Assembly (NCBI RefSeq): GCF_018866245.1
Contig: NZ_CP076458.1
Location: 2,604,001-2,668,000, forward strand
From: Novisyntrophococcus fermenticellae
Lineage (GTDB): Bacteria; Bacillota; Clostridia; Lachnospirales; Lachnospiraceae
Direction of reading: 5' to 3'
Length of the DNA: 64,000 nt
The notes under the pieces were generated by a model. The model searched no databases. It saw only the letters and a list, made by a program, of their open reading frames with translations, and was not told where the DNA came from. Of this stretch, positions 40,362 through 50,700 are shown one piece after another; positions within the stretch are counted from its first letter, which is position 1, and each line of letters opens with the position of its first letter. The translations under genes were made by a program, and so were the position numbers.

Positions 40362-40784
40362 TTGACTATTGGGGAAGATGTCAGTTATCTGCAAAAGAAA
40401 TATCATACAACCAATCCTTTTGATATGGCAGTAGCTATGGGAACAATTGTATTATTTGAAGATTTGGGAACCATTAACGGATATTACAATAAGTTTCTGC
40501 GAATTAAGCAGATTCACATAAATTACAATCTTGATTCCCACTGGAAAAGATTTACCTGCGCACATGAATTAGGGCACAGCATTTATCATCCAAACGCAAA
40601 TACGCCCTTCCTGCGGAAACACACCATGTTGTCCGTAGACCGCTTAGAAGTTGAAGCCAATACCTTTGCAATGCATTTTTTGATACCAGAGGATGAACTG
40701 ATTGAATGCAATTGCGATACGGTTGGGCAGATAGCACGGTATTTTGGGTATGCAGAAGAACTTATTAAATTGAGATTAAAGTAA
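40362..40784 (+). CDS. ImmA/IrrE-type metallopeptidase (repressor protease)
   Basis: 140 residues, TTG start with AGGTGA upstream. The zinc motif FTCAHELGHSIYH (about 65-78) and RLEVEANTFAMHFLIP are the family hallmarks. In ICEBs1 and related phages ImmA cleaves the ImmR-type repressor after DNA damage. Here it lies 11 nt after the CI-like gene. Confidence 0.88.
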   Translation: MTIGEDVSYLQKKYHTTNPFDMAVAMGTIVLFEDLGTINGYYNKFLRIKQIHINYNLDSHWKRFTCAHELGHSIYHPNANTPFLRKHTMLSVDRLEVEANTFAMHFLIPEDELIECNCDTVGQIARYFGYAEELIKLRLK

Positions 40785-40824
40785 CTTAACTAATAAAGTA
40801 CTACGAAAGAGAGGAAGGATTCAT

Positions 40825-42348
40825 ATGAGTTTTTTTGATATATTCCGTATTTCTACAATAAAGAAGGAAAATGAAAATTTAAAGAATCAAGTTGACGACC
40901 TTTCAAATAAATTAAATGAATTAGGGGCACTTGATTATTATAAAATTAAAGAAAAAACTGAATCCATGAACGCTGAATTTGAAAAGAAGATTGCAGCAAT
41001 GGAGACGGAAATCAACACTAAAATAAGTGCCGGCGACGAAAAGATTAAAATTCAGCTTGAACAAGGAAATAAAGAGATTGCATCCAACAATGAAATCATA
41101 TCAAAGCAACGAGACGAATTGGAAGAACTTGCAGATAAAACTCAGAAGCTTGCAAAACAGTTATCCACTCAAAACAAAAAACTTGCTCGTTCCAAAGAGC
41201 TTTATCAAAGCATTGAGTACGCCATGAACAACTTCTTTATCTCTGATGTTGAATACACAAATTGTAAGCTCTCAAAGGGCGATTATGCTGAACTCGACCT
41301 TGTATCCCCGTCAGTAATACTAAAATTACACTGTATGGATGTAAAGGATCTGAGAAAGGCCTATAGAGACAATGAAAAAAATATTAATCAAATTTTAGAA
41401 CAATACTCCTCACGGTACACAACAAAGGCTAATAAATCCATATACAGCCTAATGGTTATTGCCTTGAGAGCAGAACTTCAGAATGTGCTTTTTAACCTAA
41501 AATATGAAAAGATTGATATTTCTATTGAAGAAATCAAAACAATTTCAGCAAAATATTTAAGCATTGCCGGACAAGGCAACCAGAGCATAGCCGGAACACT
41601 TACTAAATTTATTGGCGAGATTGAATACTTATTTATTAATGCCGTGAAAATTGAGTATAACTATTATATAAAGAAAGAAAAAGCTCGACAAGAGCAGCTT
41701 GCCATTCGAGAACAAATGCGACAAGAGGCAGAGGAGCGTAAGGCTTTGGAGATAGAAAAAAAGAAAATTGAGAAGGAAGAAACTAAATATCAGGCAGAAA
41801 TATCAAAATTGCAAGAGGCTCTTAGCAGCAACACCAATAGCGACGATGTTAAAAAGTTAGAGGCACGTATATTGGAACTCCAAAATCAGCTGTCTGATGT
41901 TATACTGAAGAAGGAAGAAATTTCAAATCTTCAGAATGGAAAAGCAGGGAATGTATATATTATTAGTAATTTAGGTTCGTTTGGGGAAGATGTATTTAAA
42001 ATTGGAATGACAAGACGGCTTGACCCACAAGATCGGGTAAACGAACTAGGTAGTGCCAGCGTACCGTTTAAGTTTGATGTACATAGCTTTATTTTTTCTG
42101 AAGACGCTGTTGGTCTAGAAAGCAAGTTACATGAGCTATTGAATAATAAGCGATTAAACAAAGTTAATCTTAGAAAAGAATTTTTCAGAACGTCTGTTGA
42201 TGAGCTTGAGCAAATAGTAACAGAAATTGAGCCTACAGCCGAATTTAATAGAACGATGATTGCAGAAGAATTCAATCAGTCGCTTGCGGTGAATGAGGTT
42301 TATTCTAACGAATATTCTTTTGAGAATGAAGATGATGAAGATGAATAA
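40825..42348 (+). CDS. DUF4041 coiled-coil protein with C-terminal GIY-YIG (T5orf172/Mug113) domain
   Basis: 507 residues. N-terminal coiled coil (about 12-120), DUF4041-like core (about 130-290), second coiled coil (290-370), then a GIY-YIG-type domain (about 373-465) with NVYIISNLG, FKIGMTRRLDPQDRVNELG and EFFRT. The acidic tail ends EDDEDE. The family recurs in phage lysogeny modules between repressor and integrase. Function is unproven; a nuclease acting on incoming DNA is a reasonable guess. Confidence 0.82.
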   Translation: MSFFDIFRISTIKKENENLKNQVDDLSNKLNELGALDYYKIKEKTESMNAEFEKKIAAMETEINTKISAGDEKIKIQLEQGNKEIASNNEIISKQRDELEELADKTQKLAKQLSTQNKKLARSKELYQSIEYAMNNFFISDVEYTNCKLSKGDYAELDLVSPSVILKLHCMDVKDLRKAYRDNEKNINQILEQYSSRYTTKANKSIYSLMVIALRAELQNVLFNLKYEKIDISIEEIKTISAKYLSIAGQGNQSIAGTLTKFIGEIEYLFINAVKIEYNYYIKKEKARQEQLAIREQMRQEAEERKALEIEKKKIEKEETKYQAEISKLQEALSSNTNSDDVKKLEARILELQNQLSDVILKKEEISNLQNGKAGNVYIISNLGSFGEDVFKIGMTRRLDPQDRVNELGSASVPFKFDVHSFIFSEDAVGLESKLHELLNNKRLNKVNLRKEFFRTSVDELEQIVTEIEPTAEFNRTMIAEEFNQSLAVNEVYSNEYSFENEDDEDE

Positions 42349-42426
42349 AGCATGTTTAATCTTTCATCCGCAACAATGGTTTGATGGAAAATATGAAAAC
42401 GATTATAATAATGTGAAGTAGAAAAA

Positions 42427-42453
42427 CCGCCCGGTGCTACCAACACCGAACGG
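42427..42453 (-). terminator. Hairpin between DUF4041 and integrase genes
   Basis: CCG-CC-CGGTG pairs with CACCG-AA-CGG across a 7-nt loop. A run of five A on the left gives TTTTT after the stem on the minus strand, so it would terminate leftward transcripts. On the plus strand it lacks a U-tract. Confidence 0.45.
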
Positions 42454-42531
42454 CTTAACATAGATACTACTATACAGGCGTAAGGCCAAGTACAGATCCT
42501 TTAGACAGGTATATTGTACCACAAGCCTCCC

Positions 42532-42547
42532 ACACCTGTACAGGTGT
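42532..42547 (+). promoter_or_regulatory. Perfect 16-bp palindrome upstream of integrase
   Basis: ACACCTGTACAGGTGT, followed by ATTTTTT, 35 bp before the integrase start. It could be a regulator-binding site controlling integrase, or a small terminator for the DUF4041 transcript. A half-similar ACAGGT...ACC lies about 20 bp upstream. Confidence 0.55.
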
Positions 42548-42581
42548 ATTTTTTACGCTTATTTTTAAGGAGGATGCTAAT

Positions 42582-43727
42582 ATGCCACGAAGAAAAAGGT
42601 ACCCAAAACTCCCAAATGGATTCGGCTCGATTAAATATTTAGGCAAGGGAAGGCACTTTCCTTACGGGGTCTTTCCACCAGTTACGGAATTTAATGAGGA
42701 TGGTAAAGCGATCTCCCCCAAGGCTCTCTGCTACGTCGACGACTGGATGAAAGGGTTTCGTGTATTGACAGCTTACAAGGCGGGCGATTATGTTCCAGGC
42801 TACGAATTACAGCTCGAAGATGGGAAGGATTTTTCCGGAAATGATCTCGCAGCAGAACTGATCAAAGAGGTTAGACGCATTGACAAATCAAACGCAGCTA
42901 TACAACCAGAAAAAACTTTTGAAGAGGTGTACAACGATTTCTATGAATACAAGTATAAAACTGATAAATCTAAAATCTACTCCGACAGCACACGTAGAGC
43001 AACTGTATTCGGTTTTAAACATTTAAAGCCTCTGCATAAAAAAGAATTTCGGTCATTGAAATTTGCCGATCTGCAGTCTGCACTCACAGATTCAAAGCTT
43101 AGCCATTCCAGCCAGGAACAACTACTTTCGCTTTTGCATCAAATATACAACTATGCAGATTTGTTCGAACTCTGTGATAAGGATTATTCAGCACACCTGC
43201 AGATCATGATCCCTGACGATGACCGACACGGAGTTCCCTTCTCTGATTCAGATTTAGAGAAACTATGGAAACACAAGGATGACCCAACGATTGAAATGCT
43301 TATTATCATGTGCTATTCAGGTTTCCGGATTAATGAGTACCCGGGGCTTGAAATTAATGTAGAAATGGGATATTTCAAAGGTGGAATAAAGACGCGTGCC
43401 AGTAAAAATAGAGTCGTACCAATCCACTCCGGTATTTTACCGCTGGTAAAAAATAGATTAGAGCGTGATGGAAAAATAATCGGGGATACGCAAGCATTTC
43501 GAAAAGAAATGTATGCAGCATTAGAAAAATATGGAATTACACATCACAGACCACATGACTGCCGGCATACCTTCTCCATGCTCTTAGAGCGGTATAAGGT
43601 GCATGACAACGACCGGAAGCGTATGCTTGGACATTCGTTTAATGGTGACGTGACAAATGAGGTATATGGTCATAGAAGTCTTGAAGACCTTCGCGAAGAA
43701 ATCGAGAAAATAAAGATTTGTTACTAA
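42582..43727 (+). CDS. int: Tyrosine-family phage integrase
   Basis: 381 residues. AP2-like arm-binding N-terminus (GFGSIKYLGKGRHFPYGVF), core-binding domain (about 100-205) and catalytic domain with Arg in CYSGFRINEY, HxxR in RPHDCRHTF, GHSF and the nucleophile Tyr in NEVYGHRS. It carries out integration and excision at the 66-bp core repeats. Its stop codon lies inside a paired TTACTAAC element that also occurs near attL. Ribosome-binding site AAGGAGG. Confidence 0.95.
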   Translation: MPRRKRYPKLPNGFGSIKYLGKGRHFPYGVFPPVTEFNEDGKAISPKALCYVDDWMKGFRVLTAYKAGDYVPGYELQLEDGKDFSGNDLAAELIKEVRRIDKSNAAIQPEKTFEEVYNDFYEYKYKTDKSKIYSDSTRRATVFGFKHLKPLHKKEFRSLKFADLQSALTDSKLSHSSQEQLLSLLHQIYNYADLFELCDKDYSAHLQIMIPDDDRHGVPFSDSDLEKLWKHKDDPTIEMLIIMCYSGFRINEYPGLEINVEMGYFKGGIKTRASKNRVVPIHSGILPLVKNRLERDGKIIGDTQAFRKEMYAALEKYGITHHRPHDCRHTFSMLLERYKVHDNDRKRMLGHSFNGDVTNEVYGHRSLEDLREEIEKIKICY

Positions 43728-43739
43728 CGTGTTACTAAC
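43716..43739 (+). other. Right integrase arm-site candidate (paired TTACTAAC)
   Basis: 24 bp identical to 6694-6717. It overlaps the end of the integrase gene, with the stop codon inside the first octamer, and lies 129 bp inside attR. Direct orientation relative to the left copy. Confidence 0.65.
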
Positions 43740-43849
43740 CGTACCTGTTTTTGTGTCATTTTTAGTATTTTGTGTTCTTACTTAACCTCTCTTAAAGCCA
43801 GCATAAATACAGGGTTTTTTGAAGTTTTCCCCGTAAAATACACAATTTT

Positions 43850-43863
43850 CGAACATATGTTTT
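43850..43863. promoter_or_regulatory. Possible LexA box next to attR
   Basis: CGAACATATGTTTT matches the Gram-positive LexA consensus (CGAACRNRYGTTYC-like) at most positions. It lies 5 bp from the attR core, with no phage gene reading from it in the integrated state. Confidence 0.4.
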
Positions 43864-43868
43864 TGTAC

Positions 43869-43934
43869 CCCCTTATTAATTATTTATACTCCCCTCGAAA
43901 GGCCCGGTAGCTCCCCTACCGGGCCTTTCTCTTG
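43869..43934 (+). other. attR: right 66-bp prophage core repeat
   Basis: Right copy of the core repeat (65/66 identical to 6570-6635). The internal hairpin is fully complementary here (GGCCCGGTAG/CTACCGGGCC). From 43935 to about 44090 I see only AT-rich host intergenic DNA with no gene. Confidence 0.9.
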
Positions 43935-44093
43935 GGTTTTTTCTTAAGAATCTGTGAACTGCTTTAGATTTCTTTTATGGCATCTCCACAAATTGTTCAA
44001 TTTTCTCTCACACTTTTCTCACATTTAGCCACTATAATAATCATCATCAAAGGCAGATGACCTTTTTATATAGATTTTCTTTTTTTCATACTT

Positions 44094-44116
44094 GGCCAGG
44101 ATATTTTATCCTGGCC
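44094..44116. terminator. Hairpin at the 3' end of the L25 gene
   Basis: Perfect GGCCAGGAT/ATCCTGGCC stem with a 5-nt loop. The plus strand is followed by CTCCTTTTAT. It probably separates the L25 gene from DNA to its left. Confidence 0.6.
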
Positions 44117-44127
44117 CTCCTTTTATC

Positions 44128-44712
44128 CTACTGATCCGCTCCTTCTTCGTTCTCTGTTTCTTCCACCTGACTGTACACTTCTGAAACAGTAACCACGATA
44201 GCATCCAGATCGGTAAGAACTTCCACATTCTTATTCGATGCAATAGCAAGATTCTTCACCAGTATCGAATCACCGGCTCTCAATCCGCTTACATCAATCT
44301 CAATCTTCTCCACCAGTGCATCCGGTGTCGCGCGGTAAGAAATCTCATTCAACTGTTTTTCCAAAACCCCGGTGCTCACCATATCCTGCCCCAGCAGAAC
44401 AACCTCAGCAACAGAATTTACTTTTTCACCCTTCACCAGTGCCTGAAAATCAACTTCCATAAACTGGCGCTTCAGGGCATTGTAACTCACATCTTTAATC
44501 AGCGTGTCGATGGCCTGCCCGTCCAATTCCAGCGTTACCTTGCTTCCCTTGCCGTTCGCTTTCAGAAAACGTTCCGCATCTGCCGTGGCAATCTGAATGG
44601 GCATGGAGTCTTTTATCTCTTTACCAAACACATTCCCTGTAACAAATCCTTCCCGTCTAAGCTTCTTTGCTTTTGTTTTCATGTTTCTTTTTTCAGCCTT
44701 TAAAGTATTCAT
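44128..44712 (-). CDS. rplY: Ribosomal protein L25 / general stress protein Ctc
   Basis: 194 residues. N-terminal L25 domain (about 1-95, binds 5S rRNA) and C-terminal TL5/CTC beta domain (about 96-180, containing LNEISYRATPDALVEKIEID and LRAGDSILVKNL), with an acidic tail. The length is that of the two-domain CTC form. It is transcribed alone, with a TGGAGG ribosome-binding site. Confidence 0.93.
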   Translation of the reverse strand: MNTLKAEKRNMKTKAKKLRREGFVTGNVFGKEIKDSMPIQIATADAERFLKANGKGSKVTLELDGQAIDTLIKDVSYNALKRQFMEVDFQALVKGEKVNSVAEVVLLGQDMVSTGVLEKQLNEISYRATPDALVEKIEIDVSGLRAGDSILVKNLAIASNKNVEVLTDLDAIVVTVSEVYSQVEETENEEGADQ

Positions 44713-44993
44713 TTAACTTTTCCTCCAAAATAACTGATGGCTTAGGAGCCCCTTCTTCGTACAATATACGATACATTGGCTCGTTAAGTAGATTTTTTGT
44801 TACACTAATAGTATAACATTTCGACATCAGAAAGTTTTAACATATTTTGGGGTATTCATACGTATTTATTGTGTATTTTTATCAAATAATCCTATTTTCT
44901 TATCATTTGGTTAAATATCAGTGTTTTTTCCGAGAATTATTCAGGCCGAATCCGGGTATTCTAACTTTAAACTTTATTTAATAGGAGGCAAAG

Positions 44994-46676
44994 ATGGAAA
45001 GTCTAATGTTTTGCAACCAATGTGAACAGACCGCAGGCGGAAAGGGCTGTACAAAAAGAGGTGTCTGCGGTAAATCTCCTGAAGTTGCCAATATGCAGGA
45101 TCTACTTATTTACCAGTTGAAAGGAATCTCCATATATGCAGAAGGATATCTGCAAAAAGGAAAAGATGTGCCTAAGGAATATGTCTCTTTTATCGAGGAT
45201 GCTCTTTTTCAGACCCTGACAAATGTCAACTTCGACGAAGAATGTCATATTGAGATGTTAAAAAAATCTCAGGAACTGAAAGATAAAATTCGGGATGAGC
45301 AGCCTCAGGTAAAAACAGACAGGGATGAAGCACTTTTTAAACTAAGACCTGGCAGAGATGAAATATTGGAGGACGCAAAGAAAGCGGGAATCCGGTATGA
45401 CCAGACTTTGGATGAGGATATCCGTTCCCTTCGGGAAACCATAAAATTCGGACTGAAAGGAATTGCGGCATACTCTCATCAGGCAAGATTTATCGGCTAT
45501 TGTGATGACGAGGTGGATAATTATTTCTGCCATGCTCTGGCAGCCACGACAGATGATTCACTGTCTCTGGACGACTTGGTGGCTTTGACGCTGGAAACCG
45601 GTGAAAAGGCAGTTAAAGTCATGGCCGTACTCGATAAGGCCAATAATGAACGTTTTGGATCACCTTCCCCTCGCCCCGTGAATCGTAAATTGAAAAAAGG
45701 CCCCTTTATTGTAGTCTCCGGTCATGATCTTCACGATTTGGAGATGCTTCTGGAACAGACAAAAGACAAGGGAATCAATATCTATACGCATGGTGAGATG
45801 CTGCCCTCGCATGGCTATGGGAAACTGAAATCCTATCCTCACCTCGCCGGCAATTTTGGAGGAGCCTGGCAGGATCAGCAAAAGCAATTTGCAAATCTTC
45901 CCGGGGCGATTCTCATGACAACCAACTGCCTGATGACTCCCAGAGAATCTTATAAGGACCGTATCTTTACAACCAATGTTGTAGGCTTTGAAGGTACGAC
46001 ACATGTTCCAAAGAATAAGGATGGCAAAAAGGATTTTACTCCTGTGATTGAAAAGGCCCTGGAGCTGGGAGGATTCAAAGAAGATGAAACTTCAGGGGAG
46101 GCCTCCATGTCCACATTGCCCGAATATAATGAAATTACCGTTGGCTTTGGGCATCATGCCGTACTTGATCATGCGGAAGCGATTATCAAGGCAGTGAAAA
46201 GCGGAAAAATTAAACGCTTTTTCCTGATTGGCGGGTGCGACGGAGCCAACACCGGGAGAAACTATTATACCGAATTTGCCCAATCCCTGCCTGATGACTG
46301 TGTGATATTGACACTGGCCTGTGGAAAATACCGCATCAATGATATGGAATTTGGAGACATTGACGGAATCCCGAGGCTCTTGGATGTCGGTCAGTGTAAC
46401 GATGCATATTCTGCGGTTGTTATTGCCAAGGCACTGTCTGAAGCTTTCGGATGTGATATCAACGAACTGCCCCTTTCATTCATCCTCTCCTGGTATGAGC
46501 AAAAGGCCGTAGCCGTATTATTGGCACTATTATACCTGAATGTTCAAGACATCTATATTGGTCCTGTACTGCCCGCCTTCTTCAGTCCCAACGTACTGCA
46601 GTTAATTGTGGATAAATTCAAGCTGCATCATATTGCTACGGCGGAACAGGATCTTCAGAGCATAATGGCATCATAG
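44994..46676 (+). CDS. hcp: Hydroxylamine reductase (hybrid cluster protein)
   Basis: 560 residues. The N-terminal cubane cluster Cys are C7, C10, C19 and C25 (CNQCEQTAGGKGCTKRGVC). The C-terminal half has the hybrid-cluster ligands, seen in HGEMLPSHGYG, NCLMTPRESYKDRIFTTN and LACGKYRIN. Hcp detoxifies NO or hydroxylamine in anaerobes and acts as a protein nitrosylase in E. coli. Monocistronic with an AGGAGG ribosome-binding site. The long upstream gap (281 nt, shared with the L25 gene) has no operator I can name. Confidence 0.95.
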   Translation: MESLMFCNQCEQTAGGKGCTKRGVCGKSPEVANMQDLLIYQLKGISIYAEGYLQKGKDVPKEYVSFIEDALFQTLTNVNFDEECHIEMLKKSQELKDKIRDEQPQVKTDRDEALFKLRPGRDEILEDAKKAGIRYDQTLDEDIRSLRETIKFGLKGIAAYSHQARFIGYCDDEVDNYFCHALAATTDDSLSLDDLVALTLETGEKAVKVMAVLDKANNERFGSPSPRPVNRKLKKGPFIVVSGHDLHDLEMLLEQTKDKGINIYTHGEMLPSHGYGKLKSYPHLAGNFGGAWQDQQKQFANLPGAILMTTNCLMTPRESYKDRIFTTNVVGFEGTTHVPKNKDGKKDFTPVIEKALELGGFKEDETSGEASMSTLPEYNEITVGFGHHAVLDHAEAIIKAVKSGKIKRFFLIGGCDGANTGRNYYTEFAQSLPDDCVILTLACGKYRINDMEFGDIDGIPRLLDVGQCNDAYSAVVIAKALSEAFGCDINELPLSFILSWYEQKAVAVLLALLYLNVQDIYIGPVLPAFFSPNVLQLIVDKFKLHHIATAEQDLQSIMAS

Positions 46677-46720
46677 CAGGACCTTTCCCAGACGGAAATC
46701 CGCATCTTCATGATTATAAA

Positions 46721-46772
46721 AAAGGAACTTTTCTTCCCTGCACAGCATATGGAATGAAAGGTTCCTTTCTCT
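46721..46772. terminator. Bidirectional terminator between hcp and the oxidoreductase gene
   Basis: AAAGGAACTTTTC pairs with GAAAGGTTCCTTT (one mismatch), with A and T runs on both sides. It serves two convergent genes. Confidence 0.75.
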
Positions 46773-47737
46773 TATTTTAATTTCATAATCTCATCATATA
46801 GTGCAGAGCTTTCTAATGTCATTGCATGGGAAACCGTCTTACTTTCAATCTCCCCCCTTTGGATACACTCCATCACTTCCTGTATTTCATATACAAATCC
46901 ATTACTGGTCTTCTCATCAAGAAAGATATCCGGCTTCTCTCCGTCTGCATATAGGGTGCATGTATTGCCAAAGTGCGGATGAGGTATCACGATTCTTCCT
47001 TTGCTTCCATATATCACGGCCTGCTCCTGCTCAGCCATATCTGCTTCAAAAGTAGTGGTCAGCACACCCAGGCAGTCGTCAAACTTCAGCAGAACGGCCT
47101 CTGTTTTGTCCACACCATCCTCCGTAAACAATGCCTGGATTTGCGTACTCTGAACCGGTTGATTCACAAGCCAGGTCAGGATATCATAGCCATATACCAG
47201 GATATCATAACTTGCACCCCCGCCCAGCACCGGATTATAATACCGGCTTTTTCGATCCTTTTCCGCCTGAAAACCGATATCCAGTTTCACCAGTGTGACA
47301 TCTCCTATTTTTCCATCCAGAATCCATTGTCTGGCCTGCTTCAGATTAGGCAGGAAAAGACTCCACATGCCTTCCATCACAAAGACACCCGATTCTCTGG
47401 AACGGCGAAACACGTTTTCTGCCTGATCTGCTGTCTGAAACATGGCCTTTTCACAGAGCACCGGAACCTTATAATCCAGACACAGCATAGCAAGATCATA
47501 ATGAGCATTTGTAGTGACTGCAATATAGACAGCATCCGGTCTTTCCTCTGCCAGCATCTTTTCATAGTTATCATAGGGCTTCATATTCCCATACTTCTGT
47601 GCCATCCGGCTTGCCTTCTCCATATCTTTGCTGGCGATTGCTGAAACCTGGCAGCCATCTGTCAGAAGAACAGCTTCACAGAACTTATTCGATATAGTTC
47701 CGGCTCCCATCACGGCAAAACGAAATTTTTCCGCCAT
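46772..47737 (-). CDS. Gfo/Idh/MocA-family oxidoreductase
   Basis: 321 residues. Rossmann NAD(P) motif GAGTIS (11-16), the CEKAM motif (about 95, the conserved EKP-like catalytic lysine region) and a C-terminal substrate domain with GGGASYDILVYGYDIL. These enzymes oxidise or reduce sugars and cyclitols. It is the last gene of the mannosidase/ABC operon (12 nt after the mannosidase), suggesting it acts on a released sugar. Confidence 0.88.
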   Translation of the reverse strand: MAEKFRFAVMGAGTISNKFCEAVLLTDGCQVSAIASKDMEKASRMAQKYGNMKPYDNYEKMLAEERPDAVYIAVTTNAHYDLAMLCLDYKVPVLCEKAMFQTADQAENVFRRSRESGVFVMEGMWSLFLPNLKQARQWILDGKIGDVTLVKLDIGFQAEKDRKSRYYNPVLGGGASYDILVYGYDILTWLVNQPVQSTQIQALFTEDGVDKTEAVLLKFDDCLGVLTTTFEADMAEQEQAVIYGSKGRIVIPHPHFGNTCTLYADGEKPDIFLDEKTSNGFVYEIQEVMECIQRGEIESKTVSHAMTLESSALYDEIMKLK

Positions 47738-47749
47738 ATTCCCTTCCTC

Positions 47750-50700
47750 TCAAAATTGAACCTTCAAGGTTTTGATTTCGTAGGGCTTGATGGTAAAATG
47801 AGCTGCCGCGCCAGACAGTTCCATATCTGTAGCCCCTTCTTCCATCATGTTACATTCCGCCACCGATACAGGGGCTTCCGCGAAGGTAAGCACTGCATCT
47901 GTCCTTCGGTTATAGCATTCGTAAAGCCTTACGATGACAGTATCCTCATCCTCTGCCTTTTTCACAGCTTCCACGATTACATTTTCCTGGTCACAGCTTA
48001 AGAAGGAATATTGTTTTGGAAGATTTCCTCCCTCATTTTTCTTAAAAACAGCCTGAAGTGGGTTGTTCAGCTGATAAGCAGCTTTGACTGTACCCGCATC
48101 TCTCCAGCCATTTTGGTGGGGGCAGATGGAATAAGTAAATTCATGATGTTCCTTATCTGCATCGGGATTCGGATAGATGGCCGACTTCAGCATAGAAAGG
48201 CCGATGACGCTGTCCTTTACACTACAGCCGTACTTACAATCATTAAGAACACTTACCCCATATCCATCCTCTGACACATCCATCCATTTATGCACGCAGA
48301 CCTCAAACTTTGCAAAATCCCATGAAGTATTGGCATGTGTGGCTCGCTTCACATTCCCATACTGAATGTCGAAGGTGGCCTCGTCTGTATGAATATCCAC
48401 CGGAAACCAGTCTTTCAGGAAAATCTGGTGCTCTTTCCAGTTCACTTCATTTTTAATATCAATGCGGGGAATCTCCCTGTAGATATAGATATCTTGCGCG
48501 ATCACGGAATCCAGATATTTACGCTCAATTCTTACACAACCTCTTACAGGGCCATCTTCCACAACCTTCATAGAGGATACATCATCGACCTCCCAGGATT
48601 TTTCTGTATAGTAGTTGTTCACATCCCAGGCATCATAATTATGGGGGCGGTCTTCATAGCTCATAATCACATTGGCCGCCTGTCCCTCTTTTAAAAGCTG
48701 ACGCTTTGCACGCTTGTCATAGATTGAGGAAAACTGGCCTTTGGAGTTAAATGCTACTTTAAAGAAATCATTTTCCATGACAGATGTAGAAATCTCCATT
48801 CCTGTATCTGTTGATGGTTTGGCCGGTTCCTCACACACGAGGTAGGTTTTATATCCCTTCCCCGGAACGCCTGAAGCCTTAAAAATCCATTGTCCTTCTG
48901 ATGTTTCCTGGACAGGCTGCTTTACTTCACCATCATAGAGAGCGGGCTTCTCTATCCCCTCCGGCACTTCAAAACTCACAATTTCATCCGCCGGAGCACT
49001 ATTGGGATTAAATACAATCAGTGCACGTCCTGGTGCAGCAACCGCATCTGCAATTGCACCAAGTTCTTCAGACATCATAGCTTTATTCTCTTTTAAGATT
49101 CCTTCGTATTCCTCCTTGGAATCCTCGTAAACCTCTTTGATAGAGGAGCCGGGCAGGATATCGTGGAACTGATTCCTTAATATGACTTCCCAGCCTTTTG
49201 AAAGCCGATCCGCAGGATAATCACGTCCTGTAAGCCGGTTCGCCATGATGCCGAAGCATTCCGCATTCTGATACGCAAACTCTGACCTGCGGTTATACTT
49301 CTTGTTGCGGGCCATAGAGGTATAAGTTCCCCTGTGATATTCCAGATAGAGCTCCCCTACCCAGGATGGAAGATATTTGTTGTCTTTTACATGACTTTCC
49401 AGCGTTTCAAAAAAGTCTTTTGCTGTGCTCATCACTGTTTTAGGGCATCCGGGTATTCCTTTTGCCAGACGGCGCTGGTTCTCAAGCTGGTCTTTGGTCG
49501 GACCTCCTCCTCCGTCACCGTAGCCGAAGCTGCAAAGTACCTCACTGTTGACATCCTTCTGGCTGTATCGTTTCCACGCTCCCTTAATCTGTGTGGGATT
49601 AATATATCCATTATAGGTCGTAAAGTGCTCGGTCTCCGTTCCACCTTCCACAGCCGCCTTATTGTAGTCTCTGGTAGGGATGAAATGAGTGAGTACGCGG
49701 CTTCCGTCAATCCCCTCCCATTCGAAGGTATCATAAGGCATCTTGTTAAACTCATTCCAGCTTATCTTTGTTGTCATAAAGTAAGGCAGGCCACACTTTT
49801 GCATAATCTGGGGAAGAGCGGCAGAATATCCAAATACATCGGGCAGCCAGAGAATCGAATTATCCTTTCCGAATTCTTTTTTGAAAAAACGCTTTCCATA
49901 CAGGAACTGGCGCACCAGTGCCTCCCCCGATGCTATATTGCAGTCCGCTTCCACGAACATACCGCCTTCCGGTTCCCAGCGGCCTTCCCTGATACGCTCT
50001 TTCATCTCCGCATAGACCTCAGGAGCATTCTTCTTCACATACTTGTATAACTGGGGTTGACTGGACATGAATATATATTCCGGATATTCCCGCATCATCT
50101 CCAACACCGTCGAAAAGCTTCGTACCGCTTTATCCTCAGTCACCTTAAGCGTCCACAGCCATGCACAGTCTATGTGTGTATGACCCACACAATAGACCTC
50201 CGCCTCACTTTCACCGCAGTGCTTCTCATAAAATTCTTCTGTGATATAAGCCTGCGCCTTGTTTAGACTCTCATAATAAGCCTGGGATGACTCCTTCCTC
50301 ATATCCAGCAGGTTCAATGACTCATTTAATGCCTTTATAATCGTAAGATAAGCAGTATCATCCTCCGGCAGCAGCCTTGCTACCTGATAAGGTACCGATA
50401 AATCATAAAAATACTTTTCTGTCTTTCGATCTAATACCTTCAGACTGGAATCCATTTTCAGGCTGAAATTCTGATCCCCGGTAAATGCAGAAAGTACAAT
50501 GCGGAAGGTTTCGCCTCCCTTTGCCTTTTCGCTTAAAATCACCTCCCGGTGATTGACATCCAGCCCCTGTTTTCTCTTTCCGTTGATATAGATGGTAAAC
50601 TGAGGATTGGTGGCATCCCAATCACCCTCCCGGCCTGTTGTCAGTTCATAAACCACACATCTTCCTGCCCATTCTTCAGGTACTGTAACTACCGTTTCAA

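Larger units (their letters stand above)
6570..43934. mobile_element. Complete temperate siphophage prophage (about 37.3 kb)
   Basis: Bounded by the 66-bp att repeats. It contains all modules of a functional Siphoviridae-type phage: lysogeny (CI, ImmA, integrase), replication, packaging, SPP1-like head, TP901-1-like tail and lysis. No pseudogene or IS interrupts it. Structural and early genes are on the minus strand, lysogeny genes on the plus strand. Integration is beside an ECF S-component gene, at a terminator rather than a tRNA. Confidence 0.95.

Noticed and set aside
42321..42420. 29-codon reading frame overlapping the end of the DUF4041 gene
   Set aside because: No convincing ribosome-binding site and no recognisable product; may be real but cannot be supported.
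44713..44993. NsrR, HcpR or Rex operator upstream of hcp
   Set aside because: AT-rich with TTGTG and TTAAATA pieces but no convincing palindrome of a known consensus.
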